DNA from: Arthrobacter sp. NicSoilB8 | GTDB lineage: Bacteria; Actinomycetota; Actinomycetes; Actinomycetales; Micrococcaceae | Length of the DNA: 64,000 nt | NCBI RefSeq assembly: GCF_019977355.1 | Contig: NZ_AP024655.1 | Location: 248,001 to 312,000, forward strand | Reading direction: 5' to 3' | Shown here: positions 25,986 through 35,295 of the stretch, piece after piece | Numbering within the stretch: the stretch's first letter is position 1 | Layout of the letters: every line of letters begins with the position of its first letter | Program-made: the position numbers and the translations under genes | Notes under the pieces: generated by a model | The model's database searches: none | Told to the model about the DNA's origin: nothing | The model's input: the letters and a program-made list of their open reading frames with translations, nothing else

Positions 25986-27116
25986 ATGACAGCCCGCACC
26001 CCCGCCGGTCCTGCGCCAGTTTCCAGCGGGCGACGCCGGCCCGGCCGCCTCGCGCCGGTGGTCGGCACTGCACGGAAAATGCTGCAGGACGCCCTCGCCG
26101 GGGCCGGCTACCCTGAACGTGTCCTGGTCGCCTGCAGCGGAGGCCCGGACTCGCTGGCCCTCGCCGCCGTCGCCGCCTACTTCGCCCGCCGGGGCCACGT
26201 GGACGGCCACCCCGTGGCCGTCGGCGCCGTCGTCGTGGACCACCAGCTGCAGCCGGGCTCGGCCGGGGTCGCCGCCACCACGGCCCGGACCCTTGAGGAC
26301 CTCGGGCTCTCTCCCGTCCGGATCAGGACTGTCGACGTCGCCTCCACCGGCATGGGCCCCGAGGCTGCTGCCCGGGACGCCCGCCACGCGGCCCTCGAGG
26401 CCGCCGCGGACGAGGCCGGTGCGGGAGCGATCCTGCTCGGCCATACCCTCGATGACCAGGCCGAACAGGTCCTGCTGGGACTTGCGCGCGGCTCCGGCAC
26501 CCGGTCCCTGGCCGGGATGCGGCCCTCCCGCGGCCGGCTCCTGCGCCCCTTCCTGGGCCTGCGTCGTGCGGACACACTGGAGATCTGCCGGGTGGAGGGC
26601 CTGGATCCCTGGCATGACCCGTCCAATGCGGATCCCGCCTACGCGCGCTCCCGGACCCGGGTCGAAGTGCTGCCCCTGCTGGAGGACAAGCTCGGCCCCG
26701 GCGTCGCCGAATCCCTCGCCCGCACGGCCGCGATCCTGCAGCTCGACGCCGATTACCTGGAAGACGTGGCGAACGACACCTTTGACCGGCTCCGGCAGCA
26801 GGACAGCGGGGAGATCAGCCTTCCGGAGGCCGCGCTGCGGGATCTGGCCCCGGCCGTGAGGTTCCGGGTGATCGCCAAGGCCGCCGCCGCCGTCGGCGGT
26901 CAACAGCCCAGCTACCAGCGGCTCCTCGCGGCGGAAGCGCTGCTGCGCCGGCAGGGATCGGCCGGGCCGGTGGAGCTTCCGGGCGCGGTCAGCGTCTACC
27001 GGCTCTCACTCGCGCAGCTCCTCGCGGAGCGGCCGTCCGCCCCCGCCGGTGTTCCCCGTGAAGCCGCACGCTGTGGGAAGCTTGTATTCCGGCCTCAACA
27101 GCCGCCCCGAAAATAG
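25986..27116 (+). CDS. tilS: tRNA(Ile)-lysidine synthetase
   Basis: Modifies the wobble cytidine of tRNA-Ile(CAU) to lysidine, so that it reads AUA. It is 376 residues. The ATP-pyrophosphatase P-loop is SGGPDS (51-56), with LGHTLDDQAEQVLLGLARGSG as the family's second signature and DPSNADPAYARSRTR as the third. The C-terminal half is the substrate-binding domain, somewhat short as in other actinobacteria. The ATG lies 5 bp after the metalloprotease stop, so translation is coupled. Long in-frame reading upstream overlaps that gene and is not real. Confidence 0.94.
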   Translation: MTARTPAGPAPVSSGRRRPGRLAPVVGTARKMLQDALAGAGYPERVLVACSGGPDSLALAAVAAYFARRGHVDGHPVAVGAVVVDHQLQPGSAGVAATTARTLEDLGLSPVRIRTVDVASTGMGPEAAARDARHAALEAAADEAGAGAILLGHTLDDQAEQVLLGLARGSGTRSLAGMRPSRGRLLRPFLGLRRADTLEICRVEGLDPWHDPSNADPAYARSRTRVEVLPLLEDKLGPGVAESLARTAAILQLDADYLEDVANDTFDRLRQQDSGEISLPEAALRDLAPAVRFRVIAKAAAAVGGQQPSYQRLLAAEALLRRQGSAGPVELPGAVSVYRLSLAQLLAERPSAPAGVPREAARCGKLVFRPQQPPRK

Positions 27117-27146
27117 TCGCACCCCGCATCTACACAGGAGCCATTG

Positions 27147-27698
27147 GTGGATTCAAACGACGTCCAGGCAGACCTCAAGCACGTTCTCTACACCAAGGAA
27201 CAGATCCAGCAACGGATCACGGAACTCGCGGCGCAGATCGATAAGGACTATGAGGGCCGCGACCTCCTGATCGTCGGCGTCCTCAAGGGCGCCGTCATGG
27301 TCATGGCAGACCTGGCCCGCGCACTGCACAGCCACGTCTCCATGGACTGGATGGCAGTCTCGTCCTACGGCTCCGGCACCCAGTCCTCCGGTGTGGTCCG
27401 CATCCTGAAGGACCTCGACACCGACCTCATGGGCAAAGACGTCCTGATCGTCGAGGACATCATCGACTCCGGCCTCACGCTGTCCTGGCTCAAGACCAAC
27501 CTGGAATCCCGCGGCACCGCCTCCGTGGAAATCTGCACGGCGTTCCGCAAGCCGACGGCCGCGAAGGTCAAGATCGACGTCAAGTACGTCGGCTACGACA
27601 TTCCCAACGAGTTCGTCGTGGGCTACGGACTGGACTACGCCGAGAAGTACCGCAACCTGGACTTCGTCGGCACCCTGGCACCGCACGTCTACGAGTAG
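27147..27698 (+). CDS. hpt: hypoxanthine (guanine) phosphoribosyltransferase
   Basis: Salvages hypoxanthine and guanine to IMP and GMP with PRPP. It is 183 residues. The PRPP-binding motif is [14 protein letters not shown] (VEDIIDSG at 102-109), with [14 protein letters not shown] and the C-terminal [16 protein letters not shown] typical of bacterial Hpt. Two start codons are adjacent, TTG 27144 and GTG 27147. CAGGAG at 27135-27140 is 6 nt before the GTG, which I therefore chose. It lies 30 bp behind tilS in the conserved tilS-hpt-ftsH order. A GCCGCCC/GGGCGGC hairpin at 27713-27738 follows the stop. Confidence 0.95.
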   Translation: MDSNDVQADLKHVLYTKEQIQQRITELAAQIDKDYEGRDLLIVGVLKGAVMVMADLARALHSHVSMDWMAVSSYGSGTQSSGVVRILKDLDTDLMGKDVLIVEDIIDSGLTLSWLKTNLESRGTASVEICTAFRKPTAAKVKIDVKYVGYDIPNEFVVGYGLDYAEKYRNLDFVGTLAPHVYE

Positions 27699-27808
27699 AT
27701 CGTTCACGCAGGGCCGCCCCCGCCCTGGCCCGGGCGGCAGGACGCCGGGCCCCGCTACGCCCAGAGGGAACTTTTGCCCTTCACCGTGCGTGAGTTAGTG
27801 CGACGGTG

Positions 27809-27814
27809 TATAGC
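27809..27814 (+). promoter_or_regulatory. candidate ftsH promoter -10
   Basis: TATAGC inside TGTATAGCT (extended -10 form) in the 197-bp hpt-ftsH gap. A TTGCCC at about 27774-27779 is too far upstream to be a well-spaced -35. The transcript would have a leader of roughly 75 nt. Confidence 0.35.
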
Positions 27815-27868
27815 TAGAACCTGACGCAGCACCACACGCGCGCAGAACGGTCGCCGTGCAGCACTACC

Positions 27869-27895
27869 AGGAGGGACGGGGCCAGCCCCGAACAG
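27869..27895 (+). promoter_or_regulatory. distant ftsH Shine-Dalgarno with intervening hairpin
   Basis: AGGAGGG (27869-27875) is 20 nt from the ftsH ATG, too far to work alone. Between them CGGGG (27877-27881) and CCCCG (27886-27890) can form a 5-bp stem with loop CCAG. Folding it leaves about 6 nt of spacing. Confidence 0.5.
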
Positions 27896-29974
27896 ATGAA
27901 AGCTAAGAGTTTCTTCAAGGGCCCGGGGATCTGGATTGTCGTCGTGGTGGCCATGCTGCTGCTGGCCTTTGCCACCCTGGCGCCCGGCGGCGCAAGCCGG
28001 ATCGACACGGACAAGGGCCTTGAACTGCTGACTTCCGCCGGCAAGGTTGAACAGGCCAAGATTTTCGACGCCGAAAACCGCGTGGACCTGGTCCTGAAGG
28101 ACAACCTGCAGATCGACGGCCAGGACAAGGGCAAGAACGTCCAGTTCTACTTTGTCAACGCCCGCGCCCAGGACGTCGTCAAGGCGGTCACGGACGCCAA
28201 ACCGTCCGGCGGCTTCACCGACCAGCCGCTCGAAAACAACTGGTTCTCCGGACTCTTCTCCCTCCTGGTGCCCGTTCTGCTGCTCGGCGTCCTGTTCTGG
28301 TTCCTGCTCTCCCGGATGCAGGGCGGCGGATCCAAGGTCATGCAGTTCGGCAAGTCCAAGGCCAAGCTCGTCAGCAAGGACATGCCGCAGGTGACCTTCA
28401 GCGATGTCGCCGGCGCCGATGAGGCCGTCGAGGAACTCGAGGAAATCAAGGAGTTCCTGCAGGAGCCGGCCAAGTTCCAGGCCGTCGGCGCCAAGATCCC
28501 CAAGGGCGTGCTGCTCTACGGCCCTCCGGGCACCGGCAAGACCCTCCTGGCCCGCGCCGTCGCCGGCGAGGCCGGCGTGCCCTTCTTCTCCATCTCCGGC
28601 TCTGACTTCGTGGAAATGTTCGTCGGCGTGGGCGCCTCCCGCGTCCGCGACCTCTTCGAACAGGCCAAATCCAACGCGCCGGCCATCATCTTCGTCGATG
28701 AGATCGACGCCGTCGGCCGGCACCGCGGCGCCGGCATCGGCGGCGGCAACGACGAGCGCGAGCAGACCCTCAACCAGCTGCTGGTTGAAATGGACGGCTT
28801 CGACGTCAAGACCAACGTCATCCTGATTGCCGCCACCAACCGCCCCGACGTCCTGGACCCGGCCCTGCTGCGCCCGGGCCGCTTCGACCGGCAGATCTCG
28901 GTGGAGGCCCCGGACCTGATCGGCCGCGACCAGATCCTGCAGGTGCACGCCAAGGGCAAGCCTATGGCTCCCGGCGTCGACCTCAAGGCTGTTGCCAAGA
29001 AGACCCCCGGCTACACGGGCGCGGACCTGGCCAACGTCCTGAACGAGGCCGCCCTGCTGACGGCGCGCTCCAACGCGAACCTGATCGATGACCGCGCACT
29101 CGACGAGGCGATCGACCGCGTGATGGCCGGCCCGCAGAAGCGCAGCCGGGTCATGAAGGAACACGAACGCAAGGTCACCGCCTACCACGAGGGCGGCCAC
29201 GCCCTGGTCGCGGCGGCCCTGCGGAACTCCGCCCCGGTCACCAAGATCACCATCCTGCCCCGCGGCCGTGCCTTGGGCTACACCATGGTGGTCCCGGAGA
29301 ATGACAAATACTCCATCACCCGCAACGAGCTGCTCGACCAGATGGCGTACGCCATGGGCGGCCGCGTCGCAGAGGAACTCGTCTTCCACGATCCGTCCAC
29401 GGGCGCGTCCAACGACATCGAGAAGGCCACCGGAATCGCCCGGAAGATGGTCACCGAGTTCGGCATGAGCGAAAGGGTCGGTTCCGTCCGGCTCGGCCAG
29501 GGCGGCGGCGAGCCGTTCCTGGGCCGCGACGCCGGCCACGAGCGCAACTACTCGGACCAGATCGCCTACATCGTCGACGAGGAGGTGCGCCGCCTCATCG
29601 ACGGCGCGCATGACGAGGCCTACGCCATCCTCACCGAGAACCGGGACGTGCTGGACCAGCTGGCGCTGGAACTGCTCGAACGCGAAACGCTGAACCAGGC
29701 CGAGATCGCACACGTTTTCGAGAACATCCGCAAGCGCGATTTCCGCGAAGTGTGGCTCTCGAAGGAGACACGCCCCGTCCAGGCCGCCGGGCCGGTGGAG
29801 TCGCGGCGCGAAAAGGCGGAGCGCGAAGCGCAGGAGGAAGCCACCCAGGCACGGCTCGAAGAGCCCCTGGACGCGCGGCCGCCGCATGCCCAGGGCGTCC
29901 CCGGTCAGGAACCCTTCCAAGGCGGTGTTGGCGGCGGTGTTACGGATATCGGGACTGACGGCCTTCCCGGCTAG
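27896..29974 (+). CDS. ftsH: ATP-dependent zinc metalloprotease FtsH
   Basis: Membrane-anchored AAA+ protease that degrades misfolded and short-lived membrane and cytosolic proteins. It is 692 residues. Transmembrane helix 1 (about 10-30), a periplasmic domain and transmembrane helix 2 (about 118-139) precede the AAA module: Walker A GPPGTGKT (209-216), Walker B IIFVDEID, and the second-region-of-homology Arg in RPGRFDRQ. The zinc site is HEGGH (431-435) with the third ligand Asp507 in [10 protein letters not shown]. The C-terminal 70 residues form a Glu/Pro/Gly-rich tail. The TAG stop lies inside the presumed folE -10 box. Confidence 0.97.
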   Translation: MKAKSFFKGPGIWIVVVVAMLLLAFATLAPGGASRIDTDKGLELLTSAGKVEQAKIFDAENRVDLVLKDNLQIDGQDKGKNVQFYFVNARAQDVVKAVTDAKPSGGFTDQPLENNWFSGLFSLLVPVLLLGVLFWFLLSRMQGGGSKVMQFGKSKAKLVSKDMPQVTFSDVAGADEAVEELEEIKEFLQEPAKFQAVGAKIPKGVLLYGPPGTGKTLLARAVAGEAGVPFFSISGSDFVEMFVGVGASRVRDLFEQAKSNAPAIIFVDEIDAVGRHRGAGIGGGNDEREQTLNQLLVEMDGFDVKTNVILIAATNRPDVLDPALLRPGRFDRQISVEAPDLIGRDQILQVHAKGKPMAPGVDLKAVAKKTPGYTGADLANVLNEAALLTARSNANLIDDRALDEAIDRVMAGPQKRSRVMKEHERKVTAYHEGGHALVAAALRNSAPVTKITILPRGRALGYTMVVPENDKYSITRNELLDQMAYAMGGRVAEELVFHDPSTGASNDIEKATGIARKMVTEFGMSERVGSVRLGQGGGEPFLGRDAGHERNYSDQIAYIVDEEVRRLIDGAHDEAYAILTENRDVLDQLALELLERETLNQAEIAHVFENIRKRDFREVWLSKETRPVQAAGPVESRREKAEREAQEEATQARLEEPLDARPPHAQGVPGQEPFQGGVGGGVTDIGTDGLPG

Positions 29975-29983
29975 GCTTCTTCT
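29972..29983 (+). promoter_or_regulatory. probable leaderless promoter of folE, overlapping the ftsH stop
   Basis: TAGGCT at 29972-29977 is followed by exactly 6 nt and then the GTG at 29984. The first three bases are the ftsH stop codon. The same hexamer, with the same spacing, precedes the genes starting at 39774 (minus) and 54512. Confidence 0.5.
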
Positions 29984-30628
29984 GTGACTTCTAACTTCGA
30001 CGACGACGTTCCCGCCCCCGCTGCTGCCTCGGCGGGGGACGGGGAAGCCCATCATCCCAAATCCAAGGTGGACCGTCCCCGGATCGAGGCGGCCGTGCGG
30101 GAAATCCTGCTGGCCATCGGCGAGGACCCGGACCGCGGCGGACTCCTGGACACCCCGAAGCGGGTGGCCAAGGCCTACGCGGAAATGTTCGCCGGCCTGC
30201 ACCACGACCCCGCCGAGATCCTCGCCACGACGTTCGACCTCGACCACGAGGAACTCGTGCTGGTCAAGGACATCCCGTTCTACTCCACCTGTGAGCACCA
30301 CCTGGTGCCGTTCCACGGCGTGGCCCATGTCGGCTACATCCCCTCCCATGACGGCAAGGTCACGGGCCTGAGCAAGCTGGCCCGCGTGGTGGACATGTTC
30401 GCCCGACGCCCGCAGGTCCAGGAACGCCTGACCACCCAGATCGTCGAGGCCCTCGTCACCCACCTCAAACCGCGCGGCGCGATCGTCGTCGTCGAGTGCG
30501 AACACCTGTGCATGTCCATGCGGGGCATCCGCAAGCCCGGCGCCAAGACCGTCACCAGCGCAGTGCGCGGGCAACTGCACGACCCGGCCACCCGCGCCGA
30601 AGCCATGAGCCTCATACTCGGAAGGTAA
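29984..30628 (+). CDS. folE: GTP cyclohydrolase I
   Basis: First step of tetrahydrofolate synthesis, GTP to 7,8-dihydroneopterin triphosphate. It is 214 residues. The zinc ligands are in [10 protein letters not shown] (Cys103, His106) and [10 protein letters not shown]. The catalytic block [22 protein letters not shown] and the terminal [11 protein letters not shown] match type IA enzymes. The GTG at 29984 lies 9 bp after the ftsH stop with no Shine-Dalgarno; see the overlapping promoter. It begins the folE-folP-folB-folK run. Confidence 0.95.
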   Translation: MTSNFDDDVPAPAAASAGDGEAHHPKSKVDRPRIEAAVREILLAIGEDPDRGGLLDTPKRVAKAYAEMFAGLHHDPAEILATTFDLDHEELVLVKDIPFYSTCEHHLVPFHGVAHVGYIPSHDGKVTGLSKLARVVDMFARRPQVQERLTTQIVEALVTHLKPRGAIVVVECEHLCMSMRGIRKPGAKTVTSAVRGQLHDPATRAEAMSLILGR

Positions 30629-30639
30629 GAACACAGACT

Positions 30640-31587
30640 ATGGACTCCCTAGCTGCTGCCCCCGGCACCGGCCCCGCAACCTCGCCCCTGCCCGTCCTGC
30701 GCAAACCGCGCCCGGCGGCGAAGTTCCAGGACCTGCCCACGGACCGGACCCTCGTGATGGGAATCCTCAACGTCACCCCTGATTCCTTCAGCGACGGCGG
30801 CACGCACGCGACACCGGACACCGCGATCGCGGCGGGTCTGCGGATGTTCTACGCCGGGGCGGACATCATCGACGTCGGCGGCGAATCCACCCGCCCGGGC
30901 GCCACCCCGGTCGGCGTCGACGAGGAACAGCGCCGGGTCCTGCCGGTCATCGAGGCCCTGGTCAAGGCCGGCGCCCTGGTCAGCATCGACACTACCCACG
31001 CCGCGACGGCGGCTGCCGCCCTGAATGCCGGCGCCGCGATCATCAATGACGTTTCGGGCCTGACCATCGAGCCGGAAATGGCGGAACTGGCCGCCCGCAC
31101 CAAGGCGCCCTACATCCTGACGCACCGCCGCGGCGACGCCAGCACCATGAACGCCCTGACGGACTACCGGGATGTCGCCCGTGACGTCGTCGCGGAACTC
31201 TCCGGTGTCCGCGACAAGCTCTACGCCGCCGGCGTCGCCCCGGAGCAGATCATTGTGGACCCGGGGCTGGGATTCGCCAAGAACGATGCCCAGAACTGGG
31301 AGCTCCTGCAGCACTTGGACGTCCTGCAGGCCATGGGCCACAAGGTCCTCGTCGCCGGTTCCCGCAAGCGCTTCCTCGGCAGCCTCCTGACCGTCGCCGG
31401 CAAGGCCGCCCAGCCGGTTGAACGCGATGCGGCCACCGCCGCCGTGACCGCCATCAGCGCTTTCCGCGGTGCCTGGGCGGTGCGCGTGCACGACGTCGGT
31501 TCGAGCCTGGACGCCGTCAAGGTCGCCGCCCGCATGGCACCCCCGGCGCACCCGGCAACCCCCGGTCCTGCCGCCGGCACCGACTGA
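30640..31587 (+). CDS. folP: dihydropteroate synthase
   Basis: Joins p-aminobenzoate to dihydropterin pyrophosphate; the target of sulfonamides. It is 315 residues, with an N-terminal extension of about 35 residues before the TIM barrel. The signatures are MGILNVTPDSFSDGG (pterin/Mg site), GGESTRPGA, VSIDTTHA, NDVSG, DPGLGFAKN and GSRKRFLG. The ATG at 30640 is 11 bp after the folE stop; GGAAGG overlapping the end of folE is about 14 nt upstream, slightly long. Confidence 0.94.
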   Translation: MDSLAAAPGTGPATSPLPVLRKPRPAAKFQDLPTDRTLVMGILNVTPDSFSDGGTHATPDTAIAAGLRMFYAGADIIDVGGESTRPGATPVGVDEEQRRVLPVIEALVKAGALVSIDTTHAATAAAALNAGAAIINDVSGLTIEPEMAELAARTKAPYILTHRRGDASTMNALTDYRDVARDVVAELSGVRDKLYAAGVAPEQIIVDPGLGFAKNDAQNWELLQHLDVLQAMGHKVLVAGSRKRFLGSLLTVAGKAAQPVERDAATAAVTAISAFRGAWAVRVHDVGSSLDAVKVAARMAPPAHPATPGPAAGTD

Positions 31588-31600
31588 TCCGGCCGGCGTC

Positions 31601-31960
31601 ATGGACCAGATCACGCTGACCGGCGTCACCGCCGTCGGCCATCACGGGGTGTTCGACTTCGAGCGCCGCGACGGCCAGCCGTTCGTCGTTGACGCCGTGC
31701 TGCACCTGGACTTCACCAAGGCCGCGGCCTCCGACGACGTCCTGGACACTGCGCACTACGGCGAAGTGGCCGGCTGCATCCGGGACTGGATCACCGGCGT
31801 TCCGCTGAACCTGATCGAGGCCCTGGCCGTGCGGATCGCCGAGGACATCCTGCAGAAATTTCCCGTGGCCGCCGTGGACATCACCGTGCACAAGCCCAAG
31901 GCCCCGATCGAGGTCGAATTCGGCGACGTCGCCGTCAGCGTGCACCGGAGGCGTTCATGA
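31601..31960 (+). CDS. folB: dihydroneopterin aldolase
   Basis: Cleaves dihydroneopterin to 6-hydroxymethyl-dihydropterin and glycolaldehyde in folate synthesis. The 119-residue protein shows the family pattern GVTAVGHHGVFDFERRDGQPFVVD and the catalytic region around NLIEALAVRIAEDIL, ending with VTVHKPKAPIE-like ITVHKPKAPIEVEFGDVAV. It lies 13 bp behind folP and overlaps folK by 4 bp (ATGA), so the three are translated together. Confidence 0.94.
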   Translation: MDQITLTGVTAVGHHGVFDFERRDGQPFVVDAVLHLDFTKAAASDDVLDTAHYGEVAGCIRDWITGVPLNLIEALAVRIAEDILQKFPVAAVDITVHKPKAPIEVEFGDVAVSVHRRRS

Positions 31961-32511
31961 GCCCGCTCTACACCCGCGCGGTGATCGCGCTCGGCAGCAA
32001 CCTGGGGGAGCGCAACGACACCCTGTCCGCCGCCGTCGCGGACCTCGTCGACCCGCCGGAGGTGCGCCTGCTGGCCATCTCGCCGATCGTCCAGACCAAG
32101 GCCGTGGGCGGGCCCGCGGGCCAGCCGGACTTCCTCAACATGGTGATCGCCGTCGAGACGTCCCTGCCGCCGCGCGAACTGCTGCAACACTGCCACGCCG
32201 TGGAACAGAAGCACCTGCGGGTGCGCGAGGTCCGGTGGGGGCCGCGGACCCTGGACGTGGACATCATCACCTACGGGGACCTCGTCAGCTCCGACCCCGA
32301 GCTCACCCTGCCCCACCCCCGGGCCGCGGAACGGGCGTTTGTGCTCTACCCCTGGTCGCTGATCGATCCCGCGGCGGAGCTCAACGGTGAACGCGTCGCG
32401 GACCTCGCCGCGAAAGCCGCCGACTTCGCCGACCTCGAGACATTTGACGGTTTCCAGAGCCTCACGGCCCCGGACGCCACCGGCGTTTCCGGTGCGGTGG
32501 AGCGGCCGTGA
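31957..32511 (+). CDS. folK: HPPK, hydroxymethyldihydropterin pyrophosphokinase
   Basis: Transfers pyrophosphate from ATP to 6-hydroxymethyl-dihydropterin, giving the folP substrate. It is 184 residues. The motifs are ALGSNLGERNDTL at the N-terminus, GQPDFLNMV, and the catalytic GPRTLDVDIITYGDL with the Mg-binding DVD. LPHPRAAERAFVLYPW follows. The start overlaps the folB stop by 4 bp, and its own stop overlaps the next start by 4 bp, so it sits mid-operon. Confidence 0.95.
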   Translation: MSPLYTRAVIALGSNLGERNDTLSAAVADLVDPPEVRLLAISPIVQTKAVGGPAGQPDFLNMVIAVETSLPPRELLQHCHAVEQKHLRVREVRWGPRTLDVDIITYGDLVSSDPELTLPHPRAAERAFVLYPWSLIDPAAELNGERVADLAAKAADFADLETFDGFQSLTAPDATGVSGAVERP

Positions 32512-33032
32512 AGCTGACCAACCCCCTGCTCCTGCTGGCCATTGCGGTGGTCCTGGCGGCGGCCGGCTGGTTGGCCACCGTGCTGGCCGGCCGCTACAGC
32601 CTGGCCACGCCGGTGCTGCCGCTGACGGGGCTGCTGACCATGGGCGTGATCGTGGTGCTCACCTTGGTGCTGGGCATCCGCGTGCTCCGCTGGCGCAACG
32701 GCAAGAAGAAGAAGATCCTCAACCCCATCCTCGCGGCGTGGACCCTGGTCCTGGCCCAGGCCTGCGCCTACACCGGCTCGGTCCTGCTGGGTTGGCACGC
32801 GGGAATCATCTTGGAGCAGCTGCGGCTGTGGAACCTGCGCAGTAGCCACGACATCACCTGGCAGGCCCTCGCGCTGGCAGGCGGCGGGCTGATCATGGTG
32901 ATCGTCGGGCTCGTCGTCGAGCGGTTCTGCCGGATTCCGCCCGAGGACGGCGACGCCGATTCCGGGCACGGCGTGCCGGGAAAGCGCAACAAGCCCACGG
33001 CAGAAGGCGAATATGCGTACCGAGGCGATTGA
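32508..33032 (+). CDS. DUF3180 membrane protein
   Basis: A 174-residue integral membrane protein with four hydrophobic segments (about 5-25, 38-57, 75-95, 115-140) and a charged GKKKK loop between the second and third. DUF3180 proteins follow folK in most actinobacteria (M. tuberculosis Rv3605c, from memory); their function is unknown. The GTG start overlaps the folK stop (GTGA), and the last 20 bp overlap the next gene. The C-terminal tail is polar. Confidence 0.88.
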   Translation: MKLTNPLLLLAIAVVLAAAGWLATVLAGRYSLATPVLPLTGLLTMGVIVVLTLVLGIRVLRWRNGKKKKILNPILAAWTLVLAQACAYTGSVLLGWHAGIILEQLRLWNLRSSHDITWQALALAGGGLIMVIVGLVVERFCRIPPEDGDADSGHGVPGKRNKPTAEGEYAYRGD

Positions 33033-33525
33033 TCCTCCGGGCATCGACTGGCTCCGGGTGTCACCGAAGTACGTGACCGTGCGCCTCGCGGAGTGGGCGC
33101 TCGGAAACCTGATCGTGGTTGCCTTGTTGTCCGTTCCCCTGGTCCTTGTTCTGGCCGGCGTGTGGACGTGGCCGCCGGTCTGGCTGGCCGTTGCCGTTCC
33201 CGCCCTCTGGCTGCTCCTGGCATTGTGGCGGCTCGCGCTGATTCCCCGGCAGGTGCGCTCGATCGGCTACGCCGAGCGTGAGGACGACCTCCTGATCCGC
33301 CGGGGCATCTTCTTCCAGCGCACCCTCGTGGTCCCCTACGGGCGGATGCAGTACGTGGACATCGCGGTGGGGCCCGTCGAGCGTCCCCTGGGCCTGTGCA
33401 CCCTGAAGCTTCACACCGCGTCCGCCGGGACCAATGCCGAGATCCCCGGCCTGCCCGCCAGCGAAGGAGCCCGGCTCCGCGAACAGCTCTCCGCCCGCGG
33501 CGAAGCCCGGCTGGCCGGGCTGTGA
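33013..33525 (+). CDS. bacterial PH-domain membrane protein (YdbS-like)
   Basis: A 170-residue protein with two transmembrane helices (about 30-75) followed by one bacterial PH-like domain (bPH2/DUF304): GYAEREDDLLIRRGIFFQRTLVVPYGRMQYVDIAVGPVERPLGLCTLKL. Pairs of YdbS- and YdbT-like proteins usually lie side by side, as here with the next gene. In Bacillus they affect resistance to amylocyclicin-like peptides; the role here is an inference. It starts inside the DUF3180 gene, so translation is coupled. Confidence 0.87.
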   Translation: MRTEAIDPPGIDWLRVSPKYVTVRLAEWALGNLIVVALLSVPLVLVLAGVWTWPPVWLAVAVPALWLLLALWRLALIPRQVRSIGYAEREDDLLIRRGIFFQRTLVVPYGRMQYVDIAVGPVERPLGLCTLKLHTASAGTNAEIPGLPASEGARLREQLSARGEARLAGL

Positions 33526-33543
33526 CGGGAAGGCCGTGACGGC

Positions 33544-35295
33544 ATGGCGCTGACACCGGAGGGTGCCGGGGCGGCCCGGGAGCCCGCGGTCGGCAGCGGC
33601 GCTGACGTGACCCCCATGGCCGGCACCGGCGAAACCCGCGGGACCGGAACCCGTTCAGCGGGAACCGGCGAAACCCGCGGGACCGGAACGCGTTCAGCGG
33701 GAACCGGCGACGCCGGCTGGCTGCGCGTGCATCCGGCATCGCCGTTTGTCCACGGCTGGGTGGCGCTGGCTGCGATGCTGTTCTTTTTTGGGCGCGACAC
33801 GTTCGAACGCCTGCTTCAGGGCGGCCCGGTCTTTGACGAGCGGTTCGCCGGGCGGGCACCGTGGCTGCTGCTTGGCGGCGGCGCGCTGCTCCTGCTGACC
33901 GTGCTCGGCTTTGTCCTGAGCTGGTACTTCACGCGCTACCAGGTGGCTGAGGGCTACGTGCGGGTCAACACCGGTTTCCTGTTCAAGCAGCAACGGCAGG
34001 CCAGGCTGGACCGGGTGCAGGCAATCGACGTCGTCCAGCCATTTCTGGCACGGATCTTCGGGCTGGCGGAGCTCAGGTTCGAGGTCGCCGACGCCGGCGA
34101 ATCCGCCGTGCACCTCGCCTATCTGCGGGCGGACGAGGCCCGCCAGCTCCGCGCGACAATTCTCGCCGGCGCCTCCGGCGCCGCCGCCGGGACCGGCACT
34201 CGGACGCCGACTTCGACTTCGCCTCCGACTTCGGCTCCGGAGCCGGGGCAACCGGAGGCCGCCGCGGAGGCGCCGGAACAGACAGTGCTGACCGTGCCGC
34301 CGTCGCGCCTCATGGGCTCGCTGCTCCTGAGCGAACAGAGCGTGGCCATCGTGGCCGGCGGCATCGCCTCCGTGCTGCTCTCCGCCGTCACCGAGAACCG
34401 GAATTTCACGGTCTTCCTGATTCCTGCCGCGATCGGCCTCGCCGCCGCCTACTGGTCCTCGTTCAACAAGGGCTACAACTTCACCGCGGCCGTGTCACGG
34501 GACGGCATCCGGCTGCGGTACGGCCTGCTGGACACCCAGGCCCAGACCGTGCCCCCGGGCAGGATCCAGGCGCTGAAGGTCAGCCAGCCGCCACTGTGGC
34601 GGATGTTCGGCTGGTACCGGGTCCAGGTCAATGTGGCCGGGTACGGCCTGGCGGGAAGCGCCGGGCAGGGTTCGGCCCGGACCACGCTGCTCCCGGTGGG
34701 ATCCCTCGGCGACGTCCTGACCATCCTCTCCCTCGTGCTTCCGGATCCCGGAACCACGGATCCGGTGGGCGTCTTCACGGCAGGAATCAGCGGTCTCGCG
34801 GACGCCTCCGGGATACCTAACGCCGGGACGCCGGGAACCGGAACACCAGGAAACCGGACACCCAGCAACGGAGCCGGCCAGGACCCCGACGGCGGCTTCG
34901 TCACCACGCCGCGCCGGGCGCGGCTGCTTGCGCCGCTGGGCTGGCGGCGCAACGGCTTCACCGCGACGGAGACCGCACTGCTCCTGAGGTCCGGCCGGTG
35001 GTGGCGGAACCTCGTGGTGGTGCCGCACCAGCGCACCCAGTCCATGGCGCTCGAACAGGGGCCGCTCGCCCGGAGGTTCCGGGTGGCGGACCTGGTCCTG
35101 CACACCACGGCAGGCCCGGTCGCCCCGCGGCTTATCCAGGCCGGCCTCGACGAGGCCCGGGACCTGCTGGATGCCCAGTCCGCCCGGGCCCGCGCCGCCC
35201 GCAAACGCCAGACGAGCGAACACTGGATGGAGCCGACGATCGAGCCGGCCCCACCCCCCGCAGACCACACTCAGGAAGGCCCGCATCATGGCTAA
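33544..35295 (+). CDS. bacterial PH-domain membrane protein with multiple domains (YdbT-like)
   Basis: A 583-residue partner of the previous protein. After an N-terminal polar stretch of about 55 residues made of 13-residue repeats (TGETRGTGTRSAG), it has two transmembrane helices and a first bPH2 domain (about 130-205). A Pro/Thr/Ser linker and a second pair of helices with a bPH2 domain (about 320-395) follow. A Gly/Asn/Pro-rich insert then leads to a third bPH2 domain near the C-terminus (RWWRNLVVVPHQRTQSMALEQGPLARRF). GGGAAGG lies about 12 nt before the ATG. The end overlaps the DUF2520 gene by 8 bp. Confidence 0.85.
   Translation: MALTPEGAGAAREPAVGSGADVTPMAGTGETRGTGTRSAGTGETRGTGTRSAGTGDAGWLRVHPASPFVHGWVALAAMLFFFGRDTFERLLQGGPVFDERFAGRAPWLLLGGGALLLLTVLGFVLSWYFTRYQVAEGYVRVNTGFLFKQQRQARLDRVQAIDVVQPFLARIFGLAELRFEVADAGESAVHLAYLRADEARQLRATILAGASGAAAGTGTRTPTSTSPPTSAPEPGQPEAAAEAPEQTVLTVPPSRLMGSLLLSEQSVAIVAGGIASVLLSAVTENRNFTVFLIPAAIGLAAAYWSSFNKGYNFTAAVSRDGIRLRYGLLDTQAQTVPPGRIQALKVSQPPLWRMFGWYRVQVNVAGYGLAGSAGQGSARTTLLPVGSLGDVLTILSLVLPDPGTTDPVGVFTAGISGLADASGIPNAGTPGTGTPGNRTPSNGAGQDPDGGFVTTPRRARLLAPLGWRRNGFTATETALLLRSGRWWRNLVVVPHQRTQSMALEQGPLARRFRVADLVLHTTAGPVAPRLIQAGLDEARDLLDAQSARARAARKRQTSEHWMEPTIEPAPPPADHTQEGPHHG
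33625..33712 (+). repeat. 39-bp in-frame tandem repeat, 2.3 copies
   Basis: Units start at 33625, 33664 and 33703 (ACCGGCGAAACCCGCGGGAC...). The first two differ at a single position. The unit is 13 codons and lies inside the N-terminal linker of the YdbT-like gene, so copy number can change without a frameshift. Confidence 0.8.

Noticed and set aside
27755..30634. 959-codon open frame on the minus strand, antisense to ftsH and folE
   Set aside because: Typical GC-rich shadow frame: no domain, His/Gly/Val/Arg-rich composition, no Shine-Dalgarno, and the plus strand encodes unmistakable FtsH and FolE.
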